This document shows, one piece after another, positions 54,624 to 62,061 of a stretch of DNA of 64,000 nt. This DNA is from Streptomyces sp. NBC_00654 (GTDB taxonomy: Bacteria; Actinomycetota; Actinomycetes; Streptomycetales; Streptomycetaceae). Each line of letters begins with the position of its first letter. Within the stretch, counting starts at the first letter, position 1. Location: assembly GCF_026341775.1 (NCBI RefSeq), contig NZ_JAPEOB010000003.1:1178001-1242000 (forward strand), written 5' to 3'. The notes under the pieces were generated by a model that was not told where the DNA came from, ran no database searches, and saw only the letters and a list, made by a program, of their open reading frames with translations. The position numbers and the translations under genes are program-made.

Positions 54624-55116
54624 ACGTTTCGTGGTCTCAGCAATTCTGGTCTCAGGTAGCGTCCAGGCCGAGCGGCTCTCACCTCATCCAAGATCTTTTC
54701 AGCGAGGCCAAGCGGCGGCCTCGACTTCCAGGCACGATCGGTCCATCCACACGGAGTGGGACAGCGTGAGCCTGGCCCGCACGACCGCCCAGCAGTTGGT
54801 TCCACACGTGTCGCAAGCGCGATCGTCGTCGGCGGTTGGCACCGTGTCGGCCGCATCCTGGAACTGGTGCCGGGCAAGTGATTCGTGCGCCAACGGCGAA
54901 CAGCAACCAACACGCGGGCCTTGCTCATCGCTCCGCATCACCCGTATCCAGCACACCAGCCGCAACCCTGTACGCAATCGTCGAGCAGGAGCGGCCCGCC
55001 TGCGTATGAACCGCCCCGGGTTCGGTAGAGATGTGCGAATCCGTCGGCCTGGAGCTGGAGGCGGCGGAGGCCGACGCACTGGTAAGGAGTGCGACACCAA
55101 GAGTATGGTCCCTTGT
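54624..55116. other. Left part of the tRNA-Ser element; no intact gene seen
   Basis: About 490 bp inside the repeat-bounded element, less regular in codon bias than the core chromosome. Reading frames are short or broken, and no integrase, excisionase or transposase motif is visible. A 30-codon frame (55031-55123, MCESVGLELEAAEADALV...) runs into the antitoxin start and could be a leader peptide or a gene remnant. AAGGAG at 55084-55089 is the only good ribosome-site-like sequence. Confidence 0.4.
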
Positions 55117-55395
55117 ATGGTGACGAAGAAGGTGACGGTGACGATTCCCGAGGATCTCCTGGACGAGATCCGTGCGGAGGCGGCAGAGCGGGGCCTGTCG
55201 GCGTACGTCGCCGAGGCGCTGCGCTTCAAACGGGACCGAGACCGCCTGGGGGAACTGGTCGACTGGCTGCAGGCAGAACACGGCCCCGTCGCCGAGGACG
55301 AGCGTGCGGCAGCTCTCGACGAGTTGGAGGACCTCGACGCCGAACACGAGCGGCGCCGCGCCACAGGACAGCACAACGCCGGAGAAGCGGCGTGA
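55117..55395 (+). CDS. Ribbon-helix-helix antitoxin (VapB/CopG-like)
   Basis: A 92-residue protein. KKVTVTIPEDLLDEIRAEAAERGLSAYVAEAL is a ribbon-helix-helix DNA-binding domain (beta strand 4-9, helices 11-23 and 27-38), as in CopG-type antitoxins. The acidic helical remainder (ELVDWLQAEHGP.., ALDELEDLDAEHERRR) is where such antitoxins wrap around the toxin. ATG 55117 is preferred by family start; ATG 55105 is in frame, and AAGGAG lies 15 nt before that, so four more residues are possible. The stop overlaps the toxin start by 4 nt. It should neutralise the PIN toxin and repress the operon. Confidence 0.85.
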   Translation: MVTKKVTVTIPEDLLDEIRAEAAERGLSAYVAEALRFKRDRDRLGELVDWLQAEHGPVAEDERAAALDELEDLDAEHERRRATGQHNAGEAA

Positions 55396-55817
55396 AGAAG
55401 CGGGGCGCTGAGCAGAGGCAGCGGCCCCTGCGCGTCTTCGTACTCGACTGCGAAGCCCTGTCCCTGGCCGTGCGTGGCGATCGGAAGATGATCGCCTGGC
55501 TCGAACTCGCGGCCCGGGGCGAGGCCGAGGTGGTGACGTCTCCCATGACGCTGGTCGAGGCGTACGACGGCAGAACCACCGAGCAGCGTTGGGACTGGGT
55601 ACTCTCCCGGCTCAAGGTCGCCGACATCGGAATGGACGAGGCCCGCCAGGCCCGACGCCTCCTGACCGATGCCAAGCTGCACGGTCACAAGTACGCAATC
55701 GATGCCGTGCTCGCTGTGATCGCACGCCAGCAGAAGGGGCAGGTCACCGTCTTCACCTCGGACGTGGACGACCTGGAGAGGCTGGTCCCGGACACGATCG
55801 TCGTCAGGAAGGTATGA
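55392..55817 (+). CDS. PIN-domain (VapC-like) toxin
   Basis: A 141-residue PIN-domain ribonuclease. Four acidic positions expected for magnesium binding are present: D19 in VFVLDCEALS, E56 in SPMTLVEAYD, D104 in HKYAIDAVLAVIA and D124 in VTVFTSDVDDL. Such toxins cut tRNA or rRNA and arrest growth. GTG 55392 overlaps the antitoxin stop as GTGA, so the two are coupled; GGAG lies 6 nt upstream. The pair is the only recognisable cargo of the 1.4-kb element bounded by tRNA-Ser repeats. Confidence 0.88.
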   Translation: MKKRGAEQRQRPLRVFVLDCEALSLAVRGDRKMIAWLELAARGEAEVVTSPMTLVEAYDGRTTEQRWDWVLSRLKVADIGMDEARQARRLLTDAKLHGHKYAIDAVLAVIARQQKGQVTVFTSDVDDLERLVPDTIVVRKV

Positions 55818-55943
55818 CCCGGCGCCCTGGTCTCGGTTCTGGTCTCATTCACCCCCGTCCAGCACCGTCCACCACCTGCCCGTGGCCCACTCCACCGCCG
55901 GTCAGGACACCCCCGAGCAGCGCCGACCCCCCAGACGAACATG

Positions 55944-56022
55944 TGGAAAGCGTGTTGGGGGCAACCCCTCACGAGTTCGAATCTCGTATCCTCCGCCATT
56001 GCTCTCACCGGGCAATACGTCG
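55944..56022. repeat. Right 79-bp direct repeat (truncated tRNA-Ser copy)
   Basis: Exact copy of 54513-54591. It holds the 3' part of tRNA-Ser from the anticodon loop, without the 5' half, so it is not a functional tRNA. It marks the right end of the element; the chromosome resumes with the LysR gene at 56084. Confidence 0.92.
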
Positions 56023-56083
56023 TGCCCAGCGGGGCGAGGGCGCCGAGGCGTGGCGGCTGCCGCCGAGGTGATGAGCACGTTGC

Positions 56084-57034
56084 TCACCGCTTCGGGTCGG
56101 CGGCGCGAGGGGGCGTGTGCGGCCATGGGCTCGGCTGCTGGATGGCTGCGCCCTGGAGCGCGTCCAGACCGCGCGCGATGAGAACCTGCGCCCGGCTGCC
56201 GGGCCGTACGCAGGCCAGGAGCCTTCGTACGGGGGCCGCCGGGCCCGTCAGGGGGACGCGCCGGAGGGGCAGGTCCTGAGGGAGTGTTGCCTGCCGGGGC
56301 ATGAGGCAGACGCCGTGTCCGTAGGCGACCAGGGCGGCGACGGCAGTCCAGTCGATCGCGCTGTGTGCCACGCGTGGGGTGAACCCCGCGGCTGCCGCGG
56401 CGTGCAGGAGGACCGGGTGCTGGTCCCTGGGGTCCCCCGCCTGGATCCAGGTCTCCCGGGCGGCGTCCACCAGGCGTACGGATTCGCGGCGGGCGAGGAC
56501 ATGGTGATCGGGTACGACCAGGTCCTGGGGTTCTTCCGTCAGCACTACGTGTTCGAAGAGGCCACCTCCCGTGGACGAGACGTCGAAGACGGCGATCACT
56601 ACGGCGATGTCCACCCGGTGGGCGAGCAGAAGGCTGAGGCGGTCTTCGTCGGGATATTCGTCGAGGCGGCAGACCATCTGCGGGAACCGGTCGCGCAGTG
56701 TCCGCGCCGCCGGGGCGATCACCCGGGCGAGGGCGCTGGCGACGCCGGTGATCCGCAGGAGGCCGGCGGTTCCTTCCCGGTGGGAGTCCAGGACGGCGTC
56801 GGCCCGTTCCCATTCGGCGTTCATGGCCTCCACGTGCCCGACCAGTGCGAGCGCGGCGGGAGTGAGCCGAACCCTCCGGCCCGCCGGTTCCAGGAGTTTC
56901 AGGCCGAGTTCGCCCGACAGCTGCCGAAGCTGCTGGGAGACCGTAGAGGGTGAGAGGTGCAGAGCCGCCGCCGCGGCGGTGACGGTTCCTTCCGCGTGCA
57001 GGGCGCGCAGAGCCTGCAGACGAGGGTCGATCAT
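56084..57034 (-). CDS. LysR-family transcriptional regulator
   Basis: A 316-residue LysR-type regulator. The winged helix-turn-helix is at about 1-60 (MIDPRLQALRALHAEGTVTAAAAALHLSPSTVSQQLRQLSGELG), and the inducer-binding domain follows from about 90. It is divergent from the LysE-type exporter gene, the classical lysG-lysE arrangement, and probably activates it in response to an amino acid. ATG 57034 starts at the family N-terminus; the longer open frame to 57277 overlaps the lysE-like coding region. The stop lies 62 bp from the right element repeat, so the gene was not cut by integration. Confidence 0.92.
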   Translation of the reverse strand: MIDPRLQALRALHAEGTVTAAAAALHLSPSTVSQQLRQLSGELGLKLLEPAGRRVRLTPAALALVGHVEAMNAEWERADAVLDSHREGTAGLLRITGVASALARVIAPAARTLRDRFPQMVCRLDEYPDEDRLSLLLAHRVDIAVVIAVFDVSSTGGGLFEHVVLTEEPQDLVVPDHHVLARRESVRLVDAARETWIQAGDPRDQHPVLLHAAAAAGFTPRVAHSAIDWTAVAALVAYGHGVCLMPRQATLPQDLPLRRVPLTGPAAPVRRLLACVRPGSRAQVLIARGLDALQGAAIQQPSPWPHTPPRAADPKR

Positions 57035-57194
57035 GTGGCTTCTCCGAACGGAACGGTGTGGAACTTTCCCATGGACGCTGTCAGGACGCCCGGACGAGAA
57101 TGAAGATCCGCGCCCACGACGATCGACGCTCGCACAGGGGCCCGTGCGGATCCGCTTCCCACACTGACCGCTCCGAGCCCGCTGGAGGCTTGTT

Positions 57195-57821
57195 GTGTTC
57201 GATTCCGCTGTCGCCGGAGCGCTGGCCGGATACGGTCTCGCGATCCCGGTGGGAGCCGTCGCCGTGCTGATGATCAACCTGACGGCCCGGACCTCTTTTC
57301 GCGTCGGGGCCGCGGCGGCGATCGGTGCGACGACAGCGGACGCGCTCTACGCCGTGATCGCCGTCATGGGAGGAGCGGCGGTGGCCACGGCGATCCAGCC
57401 CTTCTCCGAACCCTTGCGCTGGGCGGCCTTCCTGGTCCTGGCGGTGATGGCCGCGCGGATCGCCGTTGCCGGACTGCGGAAGCAGAAGGACGGCGCGGAC
57501 CAGAAGCCACCTGAGGAGACGGCCGTCAGCCCACGCCGGTCGTTCGTGATGTTCCTGGCGCTCACAGCGCTCAACCCGTGGCCCGCCCTCTACTTCGTCG
57601 CGCTCATCCTCGGACATCAGGCCCTCCAGGAAGCATCGTGGGCAGAATCGACGGTCTACATCGCGGCTGTCGTCACCGCGTCCGCGAGTTGGCAGTTGCT
57701 GCTCGCCGGCGGAGGGGCGGTATTCGGCCGCTTCATCACCGGCCCACGAGGCCGAAAGGTCACCGCCGTGGTATCCAGTGCGCTGATTCTGGGACTCGGC
57801 GCCCACATGGCTCTGGGGTGA
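57195..57821 (+). CDS. LysE-family amino acid exporter
   Basis: A 208-residue membrane protein with six hydrophobic helices. The family signature G-x-x-x-P-V-G-A-V-x-V-L near residues 13-25 and the conserved NPWPALYFVALILG (about 127-140) are present. LysE/RhtB transporters export basic or neutral amino acids. GTG 57195 has GGAGG 6 nt upstream. It is transcribed away from the LysR regulator, with 160 bp between their starts that should hold the regulator's operator. The Rieske gene downstream is convergent. Confidence 0.92.
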   Translation: MFDSAVAGALAGYGLAIPVGAVAVLMINLTARTSFRVGAAAAIGATTADALYAVIAVMGGAAVATAIQPFSEPLRWAAFLVLAVMAARIAVAGLRKQKDGADQKPPEETAVSPRRSFVMFLALTALNPWPALYFVALILGHQALQEASWAESTVYIAAVVTASASWQLLLAGGGAVFGRFITGPRGRKVTAVVSSALILGLGAHMALG

Positions 57822-57902
57822 TGCGAAACGGGGTATACCCCAGGCACAGTGTCCGCCTGGGGTACAGAAATCATTCTCCCGGTGCACGTGGGCACGACCC
57901 CA

Positions 57903-59027
57903 CTAAATCGCCAAAGCCTTTTCTTCCCTCTCGTCCAGCTGCTCCAGGACCCACTCCCGGAACGTGATGATGAGGCTCTCGTGCGGAGTGTGGAACTCTT
58001 CGAAATACTGGGACCCTGCCGCCCTTTGAACCCTGACACAGGCCTCGAAGTCCTCGCGGGCCGTGACATCCACGAGCGCTGCGGCATCTTCCGGGGAGAA
58101 ATCGGGGTCATCCATGGCCTCGGGATGAAAGAGCCACTGCGTGACGACCTTGGTGCGGTCGGGGCCCACCGGTTCGAACCGCATACACATCACATGGTCC
58201 GGGATGAACATGAGGTGCACATTGGGCCAGAGTAGGATCCCGTGGAAGGTGCGCGCATCGCCTTCCGGCACACCGGGAAGCCGGGCCGCCGCCGCTTTTC
58301 CGGACAACGAGAAACCGGTGGCACCTTCAGCCAGTGCGGAGCCACGCTTCCGAGGACCTTCGGGGCCGCTTACCGTCCCGTATCCGGTGCGCCAACTCGG
58401 AAGAATCTGACAGATTTCCGGATGCATGGTGGAACAGTGGTAGCACTCGCAGAAATTCTCATAGAGAATCTTCCAGTTCGCCGGAACTTCGTAGACCACC
58501 TCCTTGGCAACCCTCAATTCGTCGCAGCCGTAGTTGCCCGGGACGTCGTCATCGCCGAAGCGTTCACGGATCAGCGGTCCGACCTGGTCCGTCAGGGGTG
58601 CCGCGTCGGGGTCGAGGTTCACCCAGACATAGCCGAGCCATTCGGTGACACCGGCGGTGAAGAGGTGCCGCTCCTTCGTCTCGGGCGGGAGGTCACGCAT
58701 GAAGGGGGCTGCGGTGAGGTGGCCGTCGAGGCTGAAGGTCCATCCATGATAGGGACAGCGGATGGAGCCGCCGAAATTCCCCTTGTCCTCAAGGCAGAGC
58801 TGGGCACCGCGATGGCGGCACAGGTTGATCAGGGCGCGGATCTCGCCGGCGGCCTTGCGTACGAGGAGAACACTCTCCCTTCCCACATTCACACGCACGA
58901 ATGAGCCGACTTCGGCGATCTCCGATGACCGTGCCACACACTGCCAGGAACGCTCAAATATTCGCTCCTGCTCCAGGGTGAAGTGTTCCTCACTGGTGTA
59001 GTACGCCGGCGGCCAATTAACCGTCAC
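57903..59027 (-). CDS. Rieske-type aromatic ring-hydroxylating oxygenase, alpha subunit
   Basis: A 374-residue Rieske non-haem iron oxygenase. The 2Fe-2S ligands are C70, H72, C91 and H94 (CRHRGAQLC..CPYHGW). The mononuclear iron site is in ENFCECYHCSTMHPE: bridging E194 and ligands H197 and H202. This branch resembles the choline monooxygenase/GbcA/carnitine-oxygenase type more than dioxygenases with beta subunits, and no beta subunit, ferredoxin or reductase gene is nearby. It probably oxidises a small quaternary amine or aromatic acid using general electron carriers. GTG 59027 follows GGGAG. Its codons are less GC-biased than the core. Confidence 0.9.
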   Translation of the reverse strand: MTVNWPPAYYTSEEHFTLEQERIFERSWQCVARSSEIAEVGSFVRVNVGRESVLLVRKAAGEIRALINLCRHRGAQLCLEDKGNFGGSIRCPYHGWTFSLDGHLTAAPFMRDLPPETKERHLFTAGVTEWLGYVWVNLDPDAAPLTDQVGPLIRERFGDDDVPGNYGCDELRVAKEVVYEVPANWKILYENFCECYHCSTMHPEICQILPSWRTGYGTVSGPEGPRKRGSALAEGATGFSLSGKAAAARLPGVPEGDARTFHGILLWPNVHLMFIPDHVMCMRFEPVGPDRTKVVTQWLFHPEAMDDPDFSPEDAAALVDVTAREDFEACVRVQRAAGSQYFEEFHTPHESLIITFREWVLEQLDEREEKALAI

Positions 59028-59709
59028 TCCTGAACTCCCTTTCGATTCGAAACCAGGTCGAGTCGCGCAACGCGAGCCGGGGCTTCACCCTCGAATTCAG
59101 GAAAATGGACTTTCACCCATGCCGGACGATTCAACCGACGACCGACCCTCAACCACCAGACACTTGCGCGAATCGAAAAACCTGTGCATGCAGAAGCAAT
59201 GTTCCGATTTCCACGATCCATCATGCGCATGACGCCATCGGGCCCGCAAGAGCTCTCCGCTTCGGGGCCGAAAACCCCCGTTCGATAAATCGTCGTAACG
59301 GATGCCGACGCCGGTCCTTCGACAGGGGTGGCGAACCTCAGCCACAGCCCATCGAGCCGCAGGGACTGCTCACCCACTGCCGCGGCCGCTCAGCGCGCAG
59401 CATCGCGATTGGCTCAAGTTCGCCCATCACTGCCGGAATTATCTACAGTTTCCATGAACGTTCCGCTTGACCCTCGAATTGAACGCACGTGACAGAATTT
59501 GGGCGGCATTCCGGGCCGAACAGCTACGACCGCCCCTTCCACCAGCTCGGCGGGCCATGGTCGAAGGCCCCGGCCGGGGAACCGGACGGACCTCGGTCGG
59601 ACCTCGGTCGGAGCTCGGTCGGGGCCTTCGGCGTTCCCTGTGCCGCCCCTCCCCGTCACGGTCGGATGCCCGCTCCCCTTCCCGGTGACGTCGCCTACGA
59701 TCGCCGGTC
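59028..59709. other. Long intergenic region between Rieske gene and HNH gene
   Basis: 680 bp with no supported gene; the 59040-59480 part is markedly AT-richer than the window. A minus-strand open frame (59024-59377) has no homology or ribosome site. At 59562-59630 an 11-bp inverted repeat (CGAAGGCCCCG/CGGGGCCTTCG) encloses three direct repeats of CTCGGTCGG, possibly a terminator or regulatory hairpin ahead of the HNH gene. Confidence 0.45.
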
Positions 59710-60603
59710 ATGGACTGGCTCGAACGCGCGGCGAAGCTGAGGCAATGGACCGGGAACGGGATACGGGCTCCCCACAAGCCCCTGCTGCTCCTGTACGCCC
59801 TGGGCCGGTACCGGGAGGATGCCGACGGCGAGTTGCGGTACAGCGGGGTGGAGGAGGATCTGAAGCGGCTGCTCGCCGAGTACGGGCCCGCCAACAGGAC
59901 GACACCCGCCTACCCCTTTCACCATCTGGTCAGCGACGGGGTGTGGGAAGTGCGTACCGATCGCGGACCCGGCAGTCCCGGCACCGGGGTGCTGGAGCTG
60001 CGGGCGACGGGCGCGGCCGGGCGGTTGGTGCCCGAGCTGCGGGCAGCCCTGCGACGTGAGCCGTCGCTGCTCGGCCGGATCACCCGGGTGCTGCTCGATC
60101 AGCACTTCCCGCCGTCGCTCCACGACGAACTGCGCGAGGCGGTGGGCCTGGACCTGGAGCCGGTGGCGTCCGAACCCCTCCCGGCCGGGCGACGGCAACG
60201 GGACCGGCGGATGCGGGAGATGGTGCTGACCGCCTACGAGTACCAGTGCGCCTTCTGCGGCTTCGACGGCAGACTCGGCGCGGTGCCGGTCGGGTTGGAG
60301 GCCGCGCATGTGCGCTGGTGGGCGTTCGACGGTCCGGACGACGTCGACAACGGGCTGTGCCTGTGCGCGCTGCATCACAAGCTGTTCGACAAGGGAGTCC
60401 TCGGCGTCGGCGAAGGCCACCGCGTCCTGGTGTCGCAGAAGTTCGTCGGGCGAAGCCCGGCAGCCCGCGCGCAGGTGACGGCGCTCGCCGGCCGCCCCTT
60501 GACCGGCCCCCAGCCGGGCACGAGCCCGATCGCGGCGTGCCACCGGTCCTGGCACACCAGCCAGGTCTTCCAGGGCGACCCGCGCCCTGCCTCCGTGACG
60601 TGA
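59710..60603 (+). CDS. HNH restriction endonuclease resembling phosphorothioate-DNA-binding type IV enzymes
   Basis: A 297-residue protein. The N-terminal half has IRAPHKPLLLLYALGR (18-33) and TTPAYPFHHLVSDGVWEV (64-81), the signatures of the sulfur-binding domain of ScoMcrA/SprMcrA-like enzymes. The C-terminal HNH nuclease has zinc cysteines C180/C183 and C217/C219 and the H200-N214-H223 triad (LEAAHVRWW, DVDNGLCLCALHHKLFDKG). Such enzymes recognise phosphorothioated DNA and cut near it, excluding Dnd-modified invading DNA. No dnd genes are in the window. The gene probably belongs to a defence cluster with the TIR/P-loop pair 1.5 kb away. Confidence 0.88.
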   Translation: MDWLERAAKLRQWTGNGIRAPHKPLLLLYALGRYREDADGELRYSGVEEDLKRLLAEYGPANRTTPAYPFHHLVSDGVWEVRTDRGPGSPGTGVLELRATGAAGRLVPELRAALRREPSLLGRITRVLLDQHFPPSLHDELREAVGLDLEPVASEPLPAGRRQRDRRMREMVLTAYEYQCAFCGFDGRLGAVPVGLEAAHVRWWAFDGPDDVDNGLCLCALHHKLFDKGVLGVGEGHRVLVSQKFVGRSPAARAQVTALAGRPLTGPQPGTSPIAACHRSWHTSQVFQGDPRPASVT

Positions 60604-60804
60604 TCGTCCGGTCCCGGGTGCTGCTCCGGGCCGGCGCAACCGCCCGGTGAACACGCGCGACTTCCGCCCCTGGCCGGCGTTGTAACCGGATTGGCCTGTT
60701 ACAACCGTTCGGCGCCGTCGTGAGTCTGGTTCGTCGGCCAGTAGCTCTCTGGCCTGCACACATCATTCGGACAGAGCTCTCTCACCGCAAAGGAACGCTC
60801 ACCG

Positions 60805-61938
60805 ATGCTTGCACGGCACCTCTTGCGCACCGCGGCCGCCTCACTGACGCTCGCCGCCACTCTGCTCACCGCCGGCGGCGCCCAGGCGGCCGGGACGGCG
60901 CCCGGCTGGGATGTCTCGCTCTCCGGGAACAGCCCGGCCGAGTCGCTGATGTCCGTGTCCTCCGTCGATGAGGATCTGGCCTGGGCCGTCGGCCGAAAGG
61001 GACAGACCGGCGTCATCATGCGCTGGGACGGGGAGAACTGGAGCAAGGACACTGCCCCGGGGCTTCCCGCGGTCTGGCAGTGGTCGGCGGTCAGCGCCGT
61101 CGCCGCCGACGACGTCTGGGCCTACGGAACGGTGAACAGGGATCAGGCGCTCGTCCACTACGACGGCGAGCGCTGGACCACCGTTCCCACGGCCGGCCCC
61201 GCCGACGACTCATGGCCGGAGGTCCCGATCGACGCCGTTCCCGGGCGGCTGTTCAAGGGCGGCAACGCCCTCTACACGTACGCCGACGGCGCCTGGCAGA
61301 CCTTCACGCTGCCGCACCTCGTCGACATCCGGGACATCGACGCCCTGTCGGCGGACGACGCCTACGCGACCGGTATGCGGTACCCGGTGAACGGCGGCCA
61401 CCCGGTGACGTACCACTGGGACGGGACGACCTGGACCCTGATGGACCAGCCCCCGGTCCCCGCCGGTACGGACACCGCGAAGATCACTGCGGCAGCCCCG
61501 GACAGTGTCTACGTGGCCGGATGGGCCGACGACGCGGACGGCGGGCCGCCCGCCCCCAGCGTCGCGCACTGGAACGGCACGGCGTGGCAGGACGTCACCG
61601 GATCGCTCGCCGGTCTCTACCTCCACGCGATCAGTTCCGACGGCCGCGGCGGTCTGTGGGTCACCGGCAACGACAAGACCGATCCGGTCGCCGCCGGGCC
61701 GGTCTTCTGGCACTACGACGGCACCACCTGGACCAAGGAACCCGGAGCATCGGCACCCGACGGCGACACCCAGTGGCCGTCCTACTCCTTCTACGACCTG
61801 GCTCCGGCCGGCACCAACGGCGGGTTCTGGGCCGTCGGCGACTACTCCATGCCCATGGACGCCCACGGGGACCAGCAGATCAACGGCCTGATCGAACGGT
61901 CCGCGGCGGTTCCCCCGGTGACGGCCGCCCGCCACTAG
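60805..61938 (+). CDS. Secreted beta-propeller-like protein
   Basis: A 377-residue exported protein. The signal peptide MLARHLLRTAAASLTLAATL ends near AQAAG (about 29). The mature part repeats a 45-60-residue unit with D-x-x-W-A-V-G or D-D-x-W-A-Y-G followed by W-D-G-x-x-W (for example RWDGENWSKD, HYDGERWTTV, HWDGTTWTLM, HWNGTAWQDV, HYDGTTWTKE), five or six times, predicting a propeller. Function unknown; such proteins are frequent in Streptomyces. AAAGGAA precedes ATG 60805. A bidirectional terminator follows at 61994-62027. Confidence 0.82.
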   Translation: MLARHLLRTAAASLTLAATLLTAGGAQAAGTAPGWDVSLSGNSPAESLMSVSSVDEDLAWAVGRKGQTGVIMRWDGENWSKDTAPGLPAVWQWSAVSAVAADDVWAYGTVNRDQALVHYDGERWTTVPTAGPADDSWPEVPIDAVPGRLFKGGNALYTYADGAWQTFTLPHLVDIRDIDALSADDAYATGMRYPVNGGHPVTYHWDGTTWTLMDQPPVPAGTDTAKITAAAPDSVYVAGWADDADGGPPAPSVAHWNGTAWQDVTGSLAGLYLHAISSDGRGGLWVTGNDKTDPVAAGPVFWHYDGTTWTKEPGASAPDGDTQWPSYSFYDLAPAGTNGGFWAVGDYSMPMDAHGDQQINGLIERSAAVPPVTAARH

Positions 61939-61993
61939 AGCCCGGCTCCCAAGGACGTACGGTCCGGGCCTCTCCGGCCTCGGCAACACAGCC

Positions 61994-62027
61994 GGCGCCC
62001 TCTCCCCGCACCATGGGAGAGGGCGCC
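61994..62027. terminator. Bidirectional terminator between convergent genes
   Basis: GGCGCCCTCTCCC pairs with GGGAGAGGGCGCC, 13 bp, 8-nt loop, between the propeller gene (ends 61938) and the minus-strand P-loop gene (ends 62062). Confidence 0.85.
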
Positions 62028-62061
62028 GTTCCGTGGGTCCGGGCGGGATACGCGAACCGTG

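Noticed and set aside
55944..56022. Second functional tRNA-Ser gene
   Set aside because: Only the 3' part from the anticodon loop is present; the acceptor 5' strand and D-arm are missing.
59024..59377. A 117-codon minus-strand frame upstream of the Rieske gene
   Set aside because: No ribosome site, no homology, and it overlaps the Rieske start and its ribosome-binding site.
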